Part shown: positions 17,446 to 25,414 of the stretch, one piece after another | How positions within the stretch are numbered: position 1 is the first letter of the stretch | Layout of the letters: every line of letters starts with the position of its first letter | Origin: CAWKEY01 sp963696315 | GTDB taxonomy: Bacteria; Pseudomonadota; Gammaproteobacteria; Methylococcales; Methylomonadaceae | Direction of reading: 5' to 3' | Assembly (NCBI GenBank): GCA_963696315.1 | Contig: CAVOJU010000005.1 | Coordinates: 62,001 to 126,000, forward strand | DNA: 64,000 nt | The notes under the pieces: generated by a model | Databases searched by the model: none | The model's input: the letters and a program-made list of their open reading frames with translations, nothing else | What the model was told of the DNA's origin: nothing | Program-made: the position numbers and the translations under genes

Positions 17446-17919
17446 TTACAGCCATAGCGCATCCCAGTGCGGGTAATCGCCAATCCGCTCAACCAAGCCG
17501 GCGCGCAGTGGATTGGCGATGATGTAGCGGGCAATGGCCTTTACATCTTCTTCTTTGCGTAAGGCATGGTCATGAAAACCGGATTGCCATATGGGCCGGC
17601 CAAACTGTTTGGCCGATAGGGTTTTAACACTTTGCAGTATTTTGGCCAATTCTGTTGAGCGGGTTAATTGCATCAGCCAGTGCAGGTGATCGGGCATGAT
17701 GACGAAGGCCAAGGTGTTGGCTCTTGCTAATTTTTGTTCTGTTTTGAGTGTGTTAATGAGGATTCTGGCCGCATTAAAATCTTTGAAAACGGGTTCGCGG
17801 TTTTCGGTGACGGTGGTGATTAAATAAATGCGATTGGGCTCTGAATGACGGCCTTTGCGCAGGTCTTTGCTGTGGGGGTTGGGTTTTTTGGGGGGTCGCG
17901 ACGTAGGCGTCGCTCCCAC
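17446..17919 (-). CDS. REP-associated tyrosine transposase (RAYT, Y1_Tnp)
   Basis: A HUH/Y1 single-strand transposase, about 157 residues. NRIYLITTVTENREP is the usual start of the fold, and VIMPDHLHWLMQL carries the HxH metal-binding pair. The likely catalytic tyrosine is in the YIIANPLRAGLVERIGDYPH region. The only in-frame start I can find is the GTG inside a REP palindrome, so the first residues (GATPTSRP) are REP-encoded. RAYTs are proposed to spread REP sequences, and this gene is flanked by REP clusters on both sides, so it is the likely source of the repeats in the island. Confidence 0.85.
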   Translation of the reverse strand: MGATPTSRPPKKPNPHSKDLRKGRHSEPNRIYLITTVTENREPVFKDFNAARILINTLKTEQKLARANTLAFVIMPDHLHWLMQLTRSTELAKILQSVKTLSAKQFGRPIWQSGFHDHALRKEEDVKAIARYIIANPLRAGLVERIGDYPHWDALWL

Positions 17920-18008
17920 GGGCTCGCTCCCACGGGCTTCGCTGCCACGGGCGTTGCTGACACAAGAGTTGCTGCTACGGTGGGAGCGACGCCCACGTCG
18001 CGACTAGC
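17895..18008. repeat. REP cluster 4, overlapping the RAYT start
   Basis: GTCGCGACGTAGGCGTCGCT at the left, several degenerate GCT-CCCACGG units in the middle, and GTGGGAGCGACGCCCACGTC at the right. The GTG start and first codons of the RAYT gene are inside it. Confidence 0.85.
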
Positions 18009-18022
18009 CAATGCCATCGGAC

Positions 18023-19297
18023 TCACCTTAATTTATAGATTGAGGGCAGTTGAGGCGGCATTTCTTTTATCCCCACATGCGCCGCTTCGGCTAACAGCAT
18101 GGGTATAAAGTGCTGCTCCAGCCAGGGCTGAATGACTTGCCAATCGCCAGCTTTAACCGGCTCAAAACCATGCGCCAGGATGGAGCTGTTACGGATTTTA
18201 AGATGGTTGAGCAGGTTATTTTCTTCGTTTTGAATAAATCGGGCTGCTTCGCCTGTGGTTTTGTGCTTGACCAGTTGCCAGGCTGCAAATAATCCGGCTT
18301 GCCATTGTCCGTCTCTGTTTTGAGTAAGCGTGATGCCTGTGGGAATGGCAGCTTCATCGATGTTGGCGGTATCAATGCCGCATTGGCTTTTTAGCAGCCA
18401 TTGCGCGGTCCATTCAATTAACCGGTACATGCGGGCAATGGCATCGTCATAGCGGCCTTGGGCGGCGCGGCGCTGGGCGTTGAGGTATAAGTCAAATAGC
18501 TGTGCCGCCTCGCGCTTGGCAGGATTTTGATCGTTCAGGCGCATGATGACATTAAGATGGATTTTTAATTCTGGCGGCAAGTTGGGCGCGTAAGGCTGAA
18601 TGATGTTGAGCGCTACAGGATGATTGAAGTTGTCCCATTCGGCAAAGGCGCGGCTTAAATCCCTGAATTTGCTAAATTGCCCGCGGCTCACGCTGTTGCG
18701 GGGCGCGCTCATCAGGCTTAATCCGGCTTCGGCTTCGCTGTAGGCAAAGCGCGTCCAGGCATGACGGTACGGTGCCAGCAGGCGTTCGAAGCGGACTTGC
18801 TCGATATTGGCGCAGGCGGCGTATTGTGAGCCGTCATGGACTTTGATCAGGTCGCCCCGGCTGCCGGTGACCAGTTGCAATTCTATGTTGGGATATTCCA
18901 GGGCCGCCATGACCAGGCCTGCACTCATGGATTTGGTGCCGCCGGTGTAATCGGCAATGATGCTGGCGTTTGGGAAGCGCTCAAGTGCCGAATCAATGGC
19001 GTTGCTGCAATCGAGGTAAATCCGGTCAAGGTCGTCGGATAAGGTAGAGCGCACTTCGTATTGTCCGGCTGTTAAGCCGGTTTGCGTGGGTATGTTAGGC
19101 AGGGTGGGCTTATCATCTTTTTGCTCGGCCTTGATGCAGTTGCCAATGCCTTTGATTTGGCTGATGGAACCCGGCCGCCCGGTGGCCGGATCTTTATCGG
19201 TACAGATAAACATCACATAGTCGGGGCGCTGTTCTTTGATGGCGCTGACAATCGGCTGATGGCTGCCGCCGACGGTGCAGATTAGTATGTTGGCCAT
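18023..19297 (-). CDS. CARF-HEPN effector (TIGR02710-like)
   Basis: A 424-residue type III accessory RNase from the start MANILICTVGGSHQP. The N-terminal CARF domain shows the CTVGG turn and the loop DYTGGTKSMSAGL. The C-terminal helical HEPN domain ends with RNSSILAHG, which fits the R-x6-H catalytic motif. It would be activated by cyclic oligoadenylate and degrade RNA. The reading frame continues upstream without a stop into a truncated IS110 transposase, making a possible 708-residue chimera. I choose the internal Met because the CARF fold starts there; GGAACC ahead of it is only a weak ribosome site. Confidence 0.82.
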   Translation of the reverse strand: MANILICTVGGSHQPIVSAIKEQRPDYVMFICTDKDPATGRPGSISQIKGIGNCIKAEQKDDKPTLPNIPTQTGLTAGQYEVRSTLSDDLDRIYLDCSNAIDSALERFPNASIIADYTGGTKSMSAGLVMAALEYPNIELQLVTGSRGDLIKVHDGSQYAACANIEQVRFERLLAPYRHAWTRFAYSEAEAGLSLMSAPRNSVSRGQFSKFRDLSRAFAEWDNFNHPVALNIIQPYAPNLPPELKIHLNVIMRLNDQNPAKREAAQLFDLYLNAQRRAAQGRYDDAIARMYRLIEWTAQWLLKSQCGIDTANIDEAAIPTGITLTQNRDGQWQAGLFAAWQLVKHKTTGEAARFIQNEENNLLNHLKIRNSSILAHGFEPVKAGDWQVIQPWLEQHFIPMLLAEAAHVGIKEMPPQLPSIYKLR

Positions 19298-20149
19298 GGT
19301 GGTTCCGTTAACAATTTCGCCGATCTCAATGAGGATCATGGCACTGGATGTATCATCAATGCGCGGTATGGTTTGCAAAAGTTCAAAGGCCCATTGGTAA
19401 GGCCGCATGGCCTCAATCAGGTACGCATCAAGCCGGGCAAGTTTTTGCTCAAGCATAGTGACGCTTTCGTGTAACTCAGTCAGAACAAAAAGGTGGCGGG
19501 GCGACAGATCACCCTCCAGCGACGCGGCAAGGTCTTCTCGTTTGTTTTTCAGACTGCCTCGCGCCATGCCGAGCAATTCGCTTATCGGCTTGCCCGCGAC
19601 CAATCCGGACACCATGGCTCGGGCTGATACGCCCTTAATATCAGACACAACCGCGCCTAATTTTATGCCGCCATCATCCAGTATCTTGTGCATGCGGTTG
19701 GTTTCGCTCGACAACATTTGTGAGAGCTTGCGGCGATAACGTGAAATCAAGCGCAATTCACGCAAATCTTTGGGCGGTATGAAGCTGCCGCGCACCAAGC
19801 CAAAACGGGCGAGTACTGCCAGCCATTCTGAATCGCCCATATCGGTCTTTCGGCCTGGCACATATTTGATGAAGTGCGCATTGACGACCATGGCTAAAAT
19901 GCCTGCCCGCTCGATGTGGGCATGGGCGCTTTTCCAATAAATACCGGTGCTCTCCATGACAACCAATGAAACCTGAAGCTCCAGCAACCAAAATGCCATC
20001 GCTTTCATGTCCCGTTTAAAACCGCCGAATTCGCGCTGATGTTTGATGATCGTTCCGTCATCACCTTCAATGAGCACGGTCACAACATGCAGCATACGAT
20101 GTACGTCAATTCCGGCGACCCGTTTATGTAAAGGGGTAAGTCCGTCCAT
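19298..20149 (-). pseudogene. IS110-family transposase, 3'-truncated, in frame with the CARF-HEPN gene
   Basis: About 284 residues. The DEDD RuvC-like domain is present: D in AGIDVHRML, E in VVMESTGIYW, and D in RKTDMGDSEW. The start of the C-terminal Transposase_20 domain follows (LLQTIPRIDDTSSAMILIE). The protein then breaks off and runs straight into the CARF-HEPN protein, so the part that carries the catalytic serine is missing. It cannot be an active transposase. The 5' end with its upstream non-coding region looks complete. Confidence 0.88.
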
Positions 20150-20300
20150 AAAAAATCTCCCGTTATGAGTTAAGATAAAAGTAAGGGAGAAGTTGGGGCG
20201 GCGGACTGGATGATCCTCAAAGGGTCTCTTTACCGTGCGTCCTACTTGTCAAACAAGTGGTACAATCTGGGGTGCGGGCCAGTCCAGTTAGATCAGGTTA
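20150..20300 (-). ncRNA. Candidate IS110 bridge-RNA region
   Basis: About 150 non-coding bases directly upstream of the IS110 transposase start. In IS110-group elements this left-end region encodes the bridge RNA that pairs with donor and target DNA. Here the stretch contains short self-complementary pieces, for example the ACTTGT...ACAAGT pair at about 20245-20262, and a GGACTGG...CCAGTCC pair. This is inferred from family knowledge and position. I cannot fold it reliably or place its ends. Confidence 0.35.
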
Positions 20301-20327
20301 GGAGTCGGGGTCGAATCACAGTTAGGA

Positions 20328-20400
20328 TGTGGGAGCGACGCCTACGTCGCGACTAAAGCTTGGCTTGGCGCTAGTCGCGATGTAGGCATCGCTCCCACGA
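20328..20400. repeat. REP palindrome pair 5
   Basis: GTGGGAGCGACGCCTACGTC at the left and the inverted GCGATGTAGGCATCGCTCCC at the right around a 20-base loop. Lies between the IS110 remnant and yoeB. Confidence 0.85.
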
Positions 20401-20433
20401 TCAGCTCTTTAAAATACATTGCATAACCAGGCA

Positions 20434-20688
20434 TTAATAATGGTACCGGCACTGAACAATTGTGATAACCGTTGCACCCGTTTTGTAAACCAAGCGATGT
20501 TCACGATCGATACGTCGAGACCAATAACCGGACCAGTTGTGTTTTAAGGGTTCCGGATCACCCATGCCTGAAAAAGGATGGCGTTTAATAGCCTGGATCA
20601 GCGTGTTGATGCGTTTTAAGGTTTTCCTGTCTGTTGTCTGCCAGTACAGATAATCATCCCAAGCGTGTTCTGCCCAGGCCAGAATCAT
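20434..20688 (-). CDS. yoeB: YoeB/Txe-family toxin
   Basis: An 84-residue RelE-fold mRNA interferase. The family signature GMGDPEPLKHNWSGYWSRRI, then DREHRLVYK, and the C-terminal CRYHY are all present, including the general base/acid residues E, R and H expected for YoeB. It cuts mRNA in the ribosome A site when freed from YefM. Overlaps yefM by 4 bases. Confidence 0.92.
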   Translation of the reverse strand: MILAWAEHAWDDYLYWQTTDRKTLKRINTLIQAIKRHPFSGMGDPEPLKHNWSGYWSRRIDREHRLVYKTGATVITIVQCRYHY

Positions 20689-20939
20689 TCTTCAAGCATC
20701 TCATGCTGGATGACTTGACCGGCTTCGACCTCGGCAATGGCTTGATTCAGGCGCAGTGCATTATTCGGGCTAGCCATTAGATAAGCGGTTTCCTCGAAGG
20801 ATTTGTAATCTTCTAACGAAAGAATTACCGCCGGCTTACCGTTTTGCCGGGTAACCAATACCGGCACATGATCGTCGTTGACTTTGTCGAGGACGCTGGC
20901 GAGGTTGCTACGGAATGTCGAATAGTTGATGGTATCCAT
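20685..20939 (-). CDS. yefM: YefM/Phd-family antitoxin
   Basis: An 84-residue antitoxin with the Phd/YefM start NYSTFRSNLASVLDKVNDDH and the typical VTRQNGKPAVILSLEDYKS core, followed by a charged toxin-binding tail. It neutralises YoeB and represses the operon. It lies upstream of the toxin, the usual order. Confidence 0.92.
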   Translation of the reverse strand: MDTINYSTFRSNLASVLDKVNDDHVPVLVTRQNGKPAVILSLEDYKSFEETAYLMASPNNALRLNQAIAEVEAGQVIQHEMLEE

Positions 20940-21028
20940 GGTTGTTATCTCTCTGTGGACGAGGTTTTAACATTCTAGTTGTACTTATTATTGTACGCAA
21001 TGAGCTTATTTAGCTGATAACTCCGAGC

Positions 21029-21053
21029 CGGACGGGTTTTGTGAACCCGTCCG
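21029..21053. repeat. Short palindrome
   Basis: CGGACGGGTTTTGTGAACCC followed by GTCCG forms a strong hairpin (CGGACGGGTT against AACCCGTCCG). It resembles the palindrome at 21110-21134 in design. It may act as a terminator upstream of yefM, or be a small repeat. Confidence 0.55.
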
Positions 21054-21109
21054 TAATATTCATGCAACGCCCACGCTATCGGCACGGTTTGACATGTTTT
21101 GAAACATTA

Positions 21110-21134
21110 GGGACGGAGTTGCAAACTCCGTCCC
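21110..21134. repeat. Short palindrome truncating csx16
   Basis: GGGACGGAGTTGCAAACTCC followed by GTCCC is a near-perfect inverted repeat. It marks the point where similarity to Csx16 stops, so it may have been inserted there. Confidence 0.55.
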
Positions 21135-21266
21135 GCTCAGGCCTATGACTGTGTCGCCGACCTAGTCGTTAATGTCCAGATGGCCAAGCTGGCGGTCAAC
21201 GGTAATACCTTGCAGTTGCGCCCAGGCAATAGCCCCGGGATGGCGGGTGATGAAGTAGGTGGTCAT
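21135..21266 (-). pseudogene. csx16 remnant with in-frame stop
   Basis: The frame starts MTTYFITRHPGAIAWAQLQG, continues VDRQLGHLDIND, and meets TAG at 21162-21164. Read through the stop, it continues VGDTVIG, which matches the next conserved block of Csx16 (VVA1548 family). Similarity then ends at a palindrome. So this is a Csx16 gene broken by a nonsense change and a 3' truncation; the stop leaves 34 residues. Csx16 proteins are ancillary type III proteins, predicted to bind or degrade cyclic oligoadenylates. It starts 2 bases after the csm5 stop, so it was the last gene of the csm operon. Confidence 0.7.
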
Positions 21267-21268
21267 AG

Positions 21269-22924
21269 TTATTCTTGCAGATATTTCAGCACTTTTTGGC
21301 TGCGTTCTTTCAGTTTAAGTTTTTTGTCATTTGTGCCAGCAAAATCAGGCAGCCATTTACCGGCTTGCTCCATTAAGGCTTTAACTTTTTGCGCAACGGC
21401 TTTGGCATCGGCACCTTGCCACTTGCCATTTTCCAGCTCTTGCAACAAACGGGTATCGTGTTCCTGTACTTGAATCGGTTTGAGGAAGGCTTCAATTTCC
21501 TGGTCAATGGGGCTAAGACTGGCCAGGCGTTGTTGTTCTGCTTCTTGTTTTAAGCGGATTTCTTCGACTATTTGCAGTTCCGCCTCCCTTTTTTCTAGCT
21601 CTTGCTGTTGCCGTAATTCGGCTTGTTGTTTAAGGGCGTTTTGTTTGCTTAGCTGCTGTTGCATCCAGGCGGTAAAATTACTGTTGCCATTTTCCAGCCA
21701 TTGCTGGAGTTGGATGTCAGGCGACTTAGGGTCGATTTCCACCAACAGCCAGCCAAAAGGTAATAGTGATTGTTTGTTACTTATATCATCAGCTGCCAGC
21801 CACCAGGTAAGGGGTTGTTTTTCCCATTTTGGCCGCTCGCCACGGCCTTGCATAATCTTGATACTGCGCACACCATTGAGCGTCAAGGCCTCGGCACCAC
21901 TGTGACGGCCAACCCTAAGCAAAAACGCATCGCCATCATCTAAGCGTTTCAACAAACCGCTTCCCAGCAGTTGTTCCATTTGTTTTATCCAATCTGTTTT
22001 AAGGTAATTGCGCTCTTTCATGGCATTTAACTCTTGCCAAAATAAACCCATGTAAAATGCATTACAGGCTTGAGCTATGGCTTTAGCAGTCCAGTGAAAC
22101 TGCTGTTTGGGCAGTTTAGGGTTATTTGACCCAAGCGATTGGGTATTGTGCAGGGTTATACTGCCAGTAAAGCCTTGGTAATGATGTGGCGCTATGCATT
22201 CCAGTAATTGATAGAGATTGCTGGCCTCGGCTTGCGATTGCACTAACTGTCCGTTTTTGATGACGGGCTTGCGTTTACGGTTGACGGCAAACTGTACCTG
22301 GCAAGCGGGGTTGTCAGCATTGCCTTGCCAGCCGGCATCAGCGATAGATACCAGGCGCATGGGGTCGGTATGAAATTTACCCTCGAACAAACGCTGCTGG
22401 AGTTGTTGGTTGCGTTCATTACGATCAATCAAAGACTTTTCATGATTAATTCCATCCAATAATGCCGTGCGAATAGCGCCTTTGACACTACTGCCGGGTA
22501 GCAAGGGCTTACCGTCAAGCGGATTGTAAAAGGTGCGTTCGATTTCCAGTTTATTGATCACCCTTCTGCCATGGCCTTCCTGCTGGGCGGTCTTGCCAAT
22601 GCGTTTTTCATACAGCGATTTGACGCCACTGGCAGTAGGAACGGGCGGCATGGCAAAGGCCAGCAATTTTTCCCGGTGATTATGGAAAAACGCCTGCACC
22701 TTGGTCAGCATACTGTCGTCCGGCTTGCCATTGACGATAGCCAGTAATTGTTGTTTATCGCGGTCGCTCAAACCTGCCAATGCGGCTTGGCTGTCGAAGC
22801 TGTATAAGGCACCGGTTTCCTCATCAATCACATAGTTGCCCGGCTCATAGCTTTCATCGGCGCCTATGTGCAAGGGCGACAATGGTGTGTATTTAAGCGT
22901 GTAGTTTTGTAAGAAATTGCTCAT
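21269..22924 (-). CDS. csm5: Csm5 (type III-A RAMP)
   Basis: A 551-residue RAMP protein. It starts with the Csm5 pattern YTLKYTPLSPLHIGADESY and has the glycine-rich loop LLPGSSVKGAIRTALLDG at about residue 140. Csm5 caps the 3' end of the crRNA in the Csm complex. Residues about 425-480 are a Gln/Glu-rich charged coiled coil (KQQAELRQQQELEKREAEL), an extension that makes the protein longer than many Csm5 proteins (about 350-400). No frameshift. A REP pair lies just before its start. Confidence 0.87.
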   Translation of the reverse strand: MSNFLQNYTLKYTPLSPLHIGADESYEPGNYVIDEETGALYSFDSQAALAGLSDRDKQQLLAIVNGKPDDSMLTKVQAFFHNHREKLLAFAMPPVPTASGVKSLYEKRIGKTAQQEGHGRRVINKLEIERTFYNPLDGKPLLPGSSVKGAIRTALLDGINHEKSLIDRNERNQQLQQRLFEGKFHTDPMRLVSIADAGWQGNADNPACQVQFAVNRKRKPVIKNGQLVQSQAEASNLYQLLECIAPHHYQGFTGSITLHNTQSLGSNNPKLPKQQFHWTAKAIAQACNAFYMGLFWQELNAMKERNYLKTDWIKQMEQLLGSGLLKRLDDGDAFLLRVGRHSGAEALTLNGVRSIKIMQGRGERPKWEKQPLTWWLAADDISNKQSLLPFGWLLVEIDPKSPDIQLQQWLENGNSNFTAWMQQQLSKQNALKQQAELRQQQELEKREAELQIVEEIRLKQEAEQQRLASLSPIDQEIEAFLKPIQVQEHDTRLLQELENGKWQGADAKAVAQKVKALMEQAGKWLPDFAGTNDKKLKLKERSQKVLKYLQE

Positions 22925-22939
22925 CTTGTGCCCGCTTTT

Positions 22940-23011
22940 GTGGGAGCGACGCCTACGTCGCGATTAGAAATGGCTGGTTGTCGTTTGTCGCGATGAGGGC
23001 ATCGCTCCCAC
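22940..23011. repeat. REP palindrome pair 6, forming the csm4 3' end
   Basis: GTGGGAGCGACGCCTACGTC and the inverted GCGATGAGGGCATCGCTCCC. The csm4 reading frame runs into it, so the last residues of Csm4 (GGSDALIATND) and its stop codon region are REP-encoded. Confidence 0.85.
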
Positions 23012-24040
23012 CTGTTGCGGTCAGGTTTACGCCGATTACCGGCGCATAGCCCTGGTGTACGGTGGCCTTGAGTGTTTTGGATAGTTCGCCATTGCCGCCA
23101 ATGCCTTGGCCAATAAAACCGGTTTTTGGGGGCGTCGTATAAAAAACCGCGGCGGTTTGCGCCAATAGAATCGGATTCTTAAAGGGCTTGCCTTCCTGGT
23201 GGACGGCTACATCTCCATGCCGGCCGAAACGGGTAAACAGTTGGTAATAGCTGTGCTGGCTGTCGAAGCCCAAGCCTTGCGGTGCGCATGGGGCGAGGGT
23301 TAAGCAGGCGTTGGCATTGTTTTGTGCAGGTAAGGGATGTTGCTGGAAGTCTTCGATTTTAAATTTGCCCATGCCGATGCTGGCATCTTTACCAAAGCCG
23401 AAATCGCCAATGTCGGTCAGGCACTGTTGACAGTCTTCTGGGCTTAATCGGTTGGTATCCAGTAGTACATAGATTGTCCAGCGCAAGCCGGGGATAAACC
23501 ATTCCTGTTCAACACTGTAAGGCGCAAAGCCGTTCTCGCCAGTGGTGTTGGTTTGGCGATTGATGGTGTTGTGGGGTTGCGGGTGTTTTTCGCTGAGGTT
23601 TGATGTGGTTGGTCGCGACGAGGGCGTCGCTCCCACGGTTGCGGCATATCTGTCGGAGAGGTGTTAGTGGGAGAGGTTTCGTGGGAGCGACGCCCACGTC
23701 GCGACTAGCGCGAGCATACTGCAACCATTCGGTTAGCGGTTTGTGCAGTTCGGATTCCGGCAACCAGGCACGCTTTTTAACGGCTTTGCGGTCTTCGCCT
23801 TCCGGGAGTTGATAAAAACAACCCGGTAATTTCGGCAATGGCAGATAACCTTCTGGAAAGGCATCGGAAACTACGGCAAACGGCGGTTGACCGTTGGTAT
23901 AGCCTTCCAGGCATTGATTCAAGGCGTTCTTCGCCCAGGCGATTACGAATTGCCCAGCACAGTTGCCCGAACAGGGTGTCGCCTTTCAGCGGCGTGGCAA
24001 AGGCGGATTGCAGGCTTAATGTGATTTGGTACGAGTCCAT
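22953..24040 (-). CDS. csm4: Csm4 (type III-A RAMP), frameshifted and REP-interrupted
   Basis: Three frames are needed. The start MDSYQITLSLQSAFATPLKG with GDTLFGQLCWAI is the Csm4 N-terminus; NQCLEGYTNGQPPFAVVSDA follows after a shift near 23922. After the REP pair at 23611-23708 the frame changes again and resumes with HPQPHNTINRQTNTTGENGF, the conserved Csm4 block, then DIGDFGFGKDASIGMGKFKI. Csm4 binds the crRNA 5' handle next to Cas10. The REP insertion is out of frame, so the gene may be truly inactive unless a sequencing error hides the right frame. The ATG follows the vapC stop codon with no gap and has a GGGAG ribosome site inside vapC. Confidence 0.75.
23611..23708. repeat. REP palindrome pair 7, inside csm4
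   Basis: GTCGCGACGAGGGCGTCGCT at the left and GTGGGAGCGACGCCCACGTC at the right, separated by about 50 bases. It interrupts the Csm4 coding region between WLQYAR and the HNTINR block and is associated with a change of frame. Confidence 0.88.
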
Positions 24041-24442
24041 TTAAATCTCCCAGTCAACTAAGCGTAAACCCTGAATGCGGCTGAATTCACGGGTGTTGTG
24101 GGTGACCAAAGTCAAATCGTTGGCAAGCGCAATGGCGGCAATTTGCACATCATAGGGACCAATGGGCAGGCCTTGACGTTGCAGATTGGCGCGGATTTGG
24201 CCGAAGATGAGGGCGGCTTCATCACCAAAAGGCATGCTGGGAAATCGATCGAGAAAGTGCCGTTGCTTCGCTAACGTTGCTGTGGGATAGTCACTTTTCA
24301 TGGCACCATAATACAATTCGGCTCTCACGACAGCGCAAATCACCATAGACTGTGGCTCGTGGTTGTGAATGGCATCACGGATAGCAGGCAAACGTCCTTG
24401 TAGATAACGAATGCACACATTGGTGTCCAGTAAATATCTCAC
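24041..24442 (-). CDS. vapC: VapC PIN-domain toxin inside the csm operon
   Basis: A 133-residue VapC-type RNase. D in RYLLDTNVCIRYLQ, E in VVRAELYYGAMKS and D in GPYDVQIAAIALAN are the PIN acidic residues; LVTHNTREFSRI completes the site. It starts at GTG, which overlaps the VapB stop in GTGA, and its TAA is followed at once by the csm4 ATG. The gene is intact. Cellular target (usually tRNA or rRNA) not known. Confidence 0.88.
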   Translation of the reverse strand: MRYLLDTNVCIRYLQGRLPAIRDAIHNHEPQSMVICAVVRAELYYGAMKSDYPTATLAKQRHFLDRFPSMPFGDEAALIFGQIRANLQRQGLPIGPYDVQIAAIALANDLTLVTHNTREFSRIQGLRLVDWEI

Positions 24443-24679
24443 GCTAATGGCTCCCGTTCTTCATAATCGCCCTGCCATTCGCGATCTGGCAAATCGGGGA
24501 TGGAACCGAAAGTTTGCTCAAAAAAACCGATGGGCCAACCGTTGGCGTCGGTTGTTTCTGTTGGCTCCCGGTTGCTCGGCCAATGGCCAGATAATGATCT
24601 CTACCGGTTGGTGGCGAAGCGACTCCGGAATAGTAATGCTATCGGGCGCATCTTGATAAATTTGACGTATCGGTTGCAT
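24439..24679 (-). CDS. vapB: VapB-like antitoxin, one apparent frameshift
   Basis: Starts MQPIRQIYQDAPDSITIPES, then LRHQPVEIIIWPLA. After a one-base shift in GCCGAGCAACC (near 24575) it continues as TDANGWPIGFFEQTFGSIPD and LPDREWQGDYEEREPLA, the typical acidic, toxin-wrapping end of VapB proteins. Total about 80 residues. Its ATG overlaps the csm3 stop in TAATG and its TGA overlaps the vapC start. The frameshift is of the kind seen throughout the window. Confidence 0.72.
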
Positions 24680-25400
24680 TAGGCGGCCTCTTTTAGGTTG
24701 AGTTGATCCAGTTTGCTTTGAATGTCTTGACCTTCCAGTTGTAAACCAAGAAATTTGATTTTACCGTAGCCGCGCGAACCGGAACCACCCAGGCCCGTCA
24801 GTTCCAGTAATTTCAGCCCAACCAGGATGGTGTCGGTCAGATCTTCGTTATCGTGGACGCGGATAGTCAGATTAAAATCAAACCTGGCTGTCGCCGGAAC
24901 CCGCTCGGTGTTGCGTGGATGCTCGGCAGTGCCTTTGATGCGGTCAATGGTGTTTTCCATTTTGACTTCGGTGAGCAGCAGGTTTTTCTTATCCATCTTT
25001 TTAACCCATTCCGGATCAAGCGAGCAATCCCAGAATGCCAGTCGGCTGGGACCGATTTCGGCTAGCAAATCTTGAGCGATATCGCCATCGGGCGCGCCGC
25101 CGAACAGTTTTATCAAGCGATTTCGCTTTTTCCAGTACCTTGTTATCCAATTTTTTTAAGGTGCTTAAAACTTAAGGGTTGACCATCAGTTTGTCCGACA
25201 ACGCCTAATTGCCATTCCAGCAAACTGCGCATTTTGCCTTTGATGCTGGAGCCGGGAATATAAGGTTGTTGGGTGATCGGGTTAGTAATTACAGGATTAT
25301 CGGTGCCGCCGATATGAATTTCAGTGTTGCCGCTGCCGATATGCAAGCCACTGAGCAATTCGATTTGGCCAGTGATTTTTTGAATGTGAGTTAATTTCAT
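24679..25400 (-). CDS. csm3: Csm3 (type III-A backbone RAMP), two apparent frameshifts
   Basis: Csm3 is the backbone subunit that cuts target RNA at 6-nt intervals. The N-terminal piece has KITGQIELLSGLHIGSGNTE and the loop PYIPGSSIKGKMRSLLEWQL. The C-terminal piece has GPSRLAFWDC, ERVPATARFDFNL and GLGGSGSRGYGKIKF, all typical. The two are joined by about 15 residues (LDNKVLEKAKSLDK) if one base is dropped from an A7 run near 25155 and one from an A4 run near 25110. Both shifts are in homopolymers, so sequencing error is likely. The usual catalytic Asp region lies in the N-terminal half (TDNPVITNP). Confidence 0.85.
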
Positions 25401-25414
25401 GATTTTGCTTCCTG

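Noticed and set aside
18023..20149. A true 708-residue transposase-RNase enzyme
   Set aside because: Only the first part of the IS110 protein is present and the CARF protein has its own natural Met, so a chance fusion is more likely. It is kept as a finding, not as an annotated enzyme.
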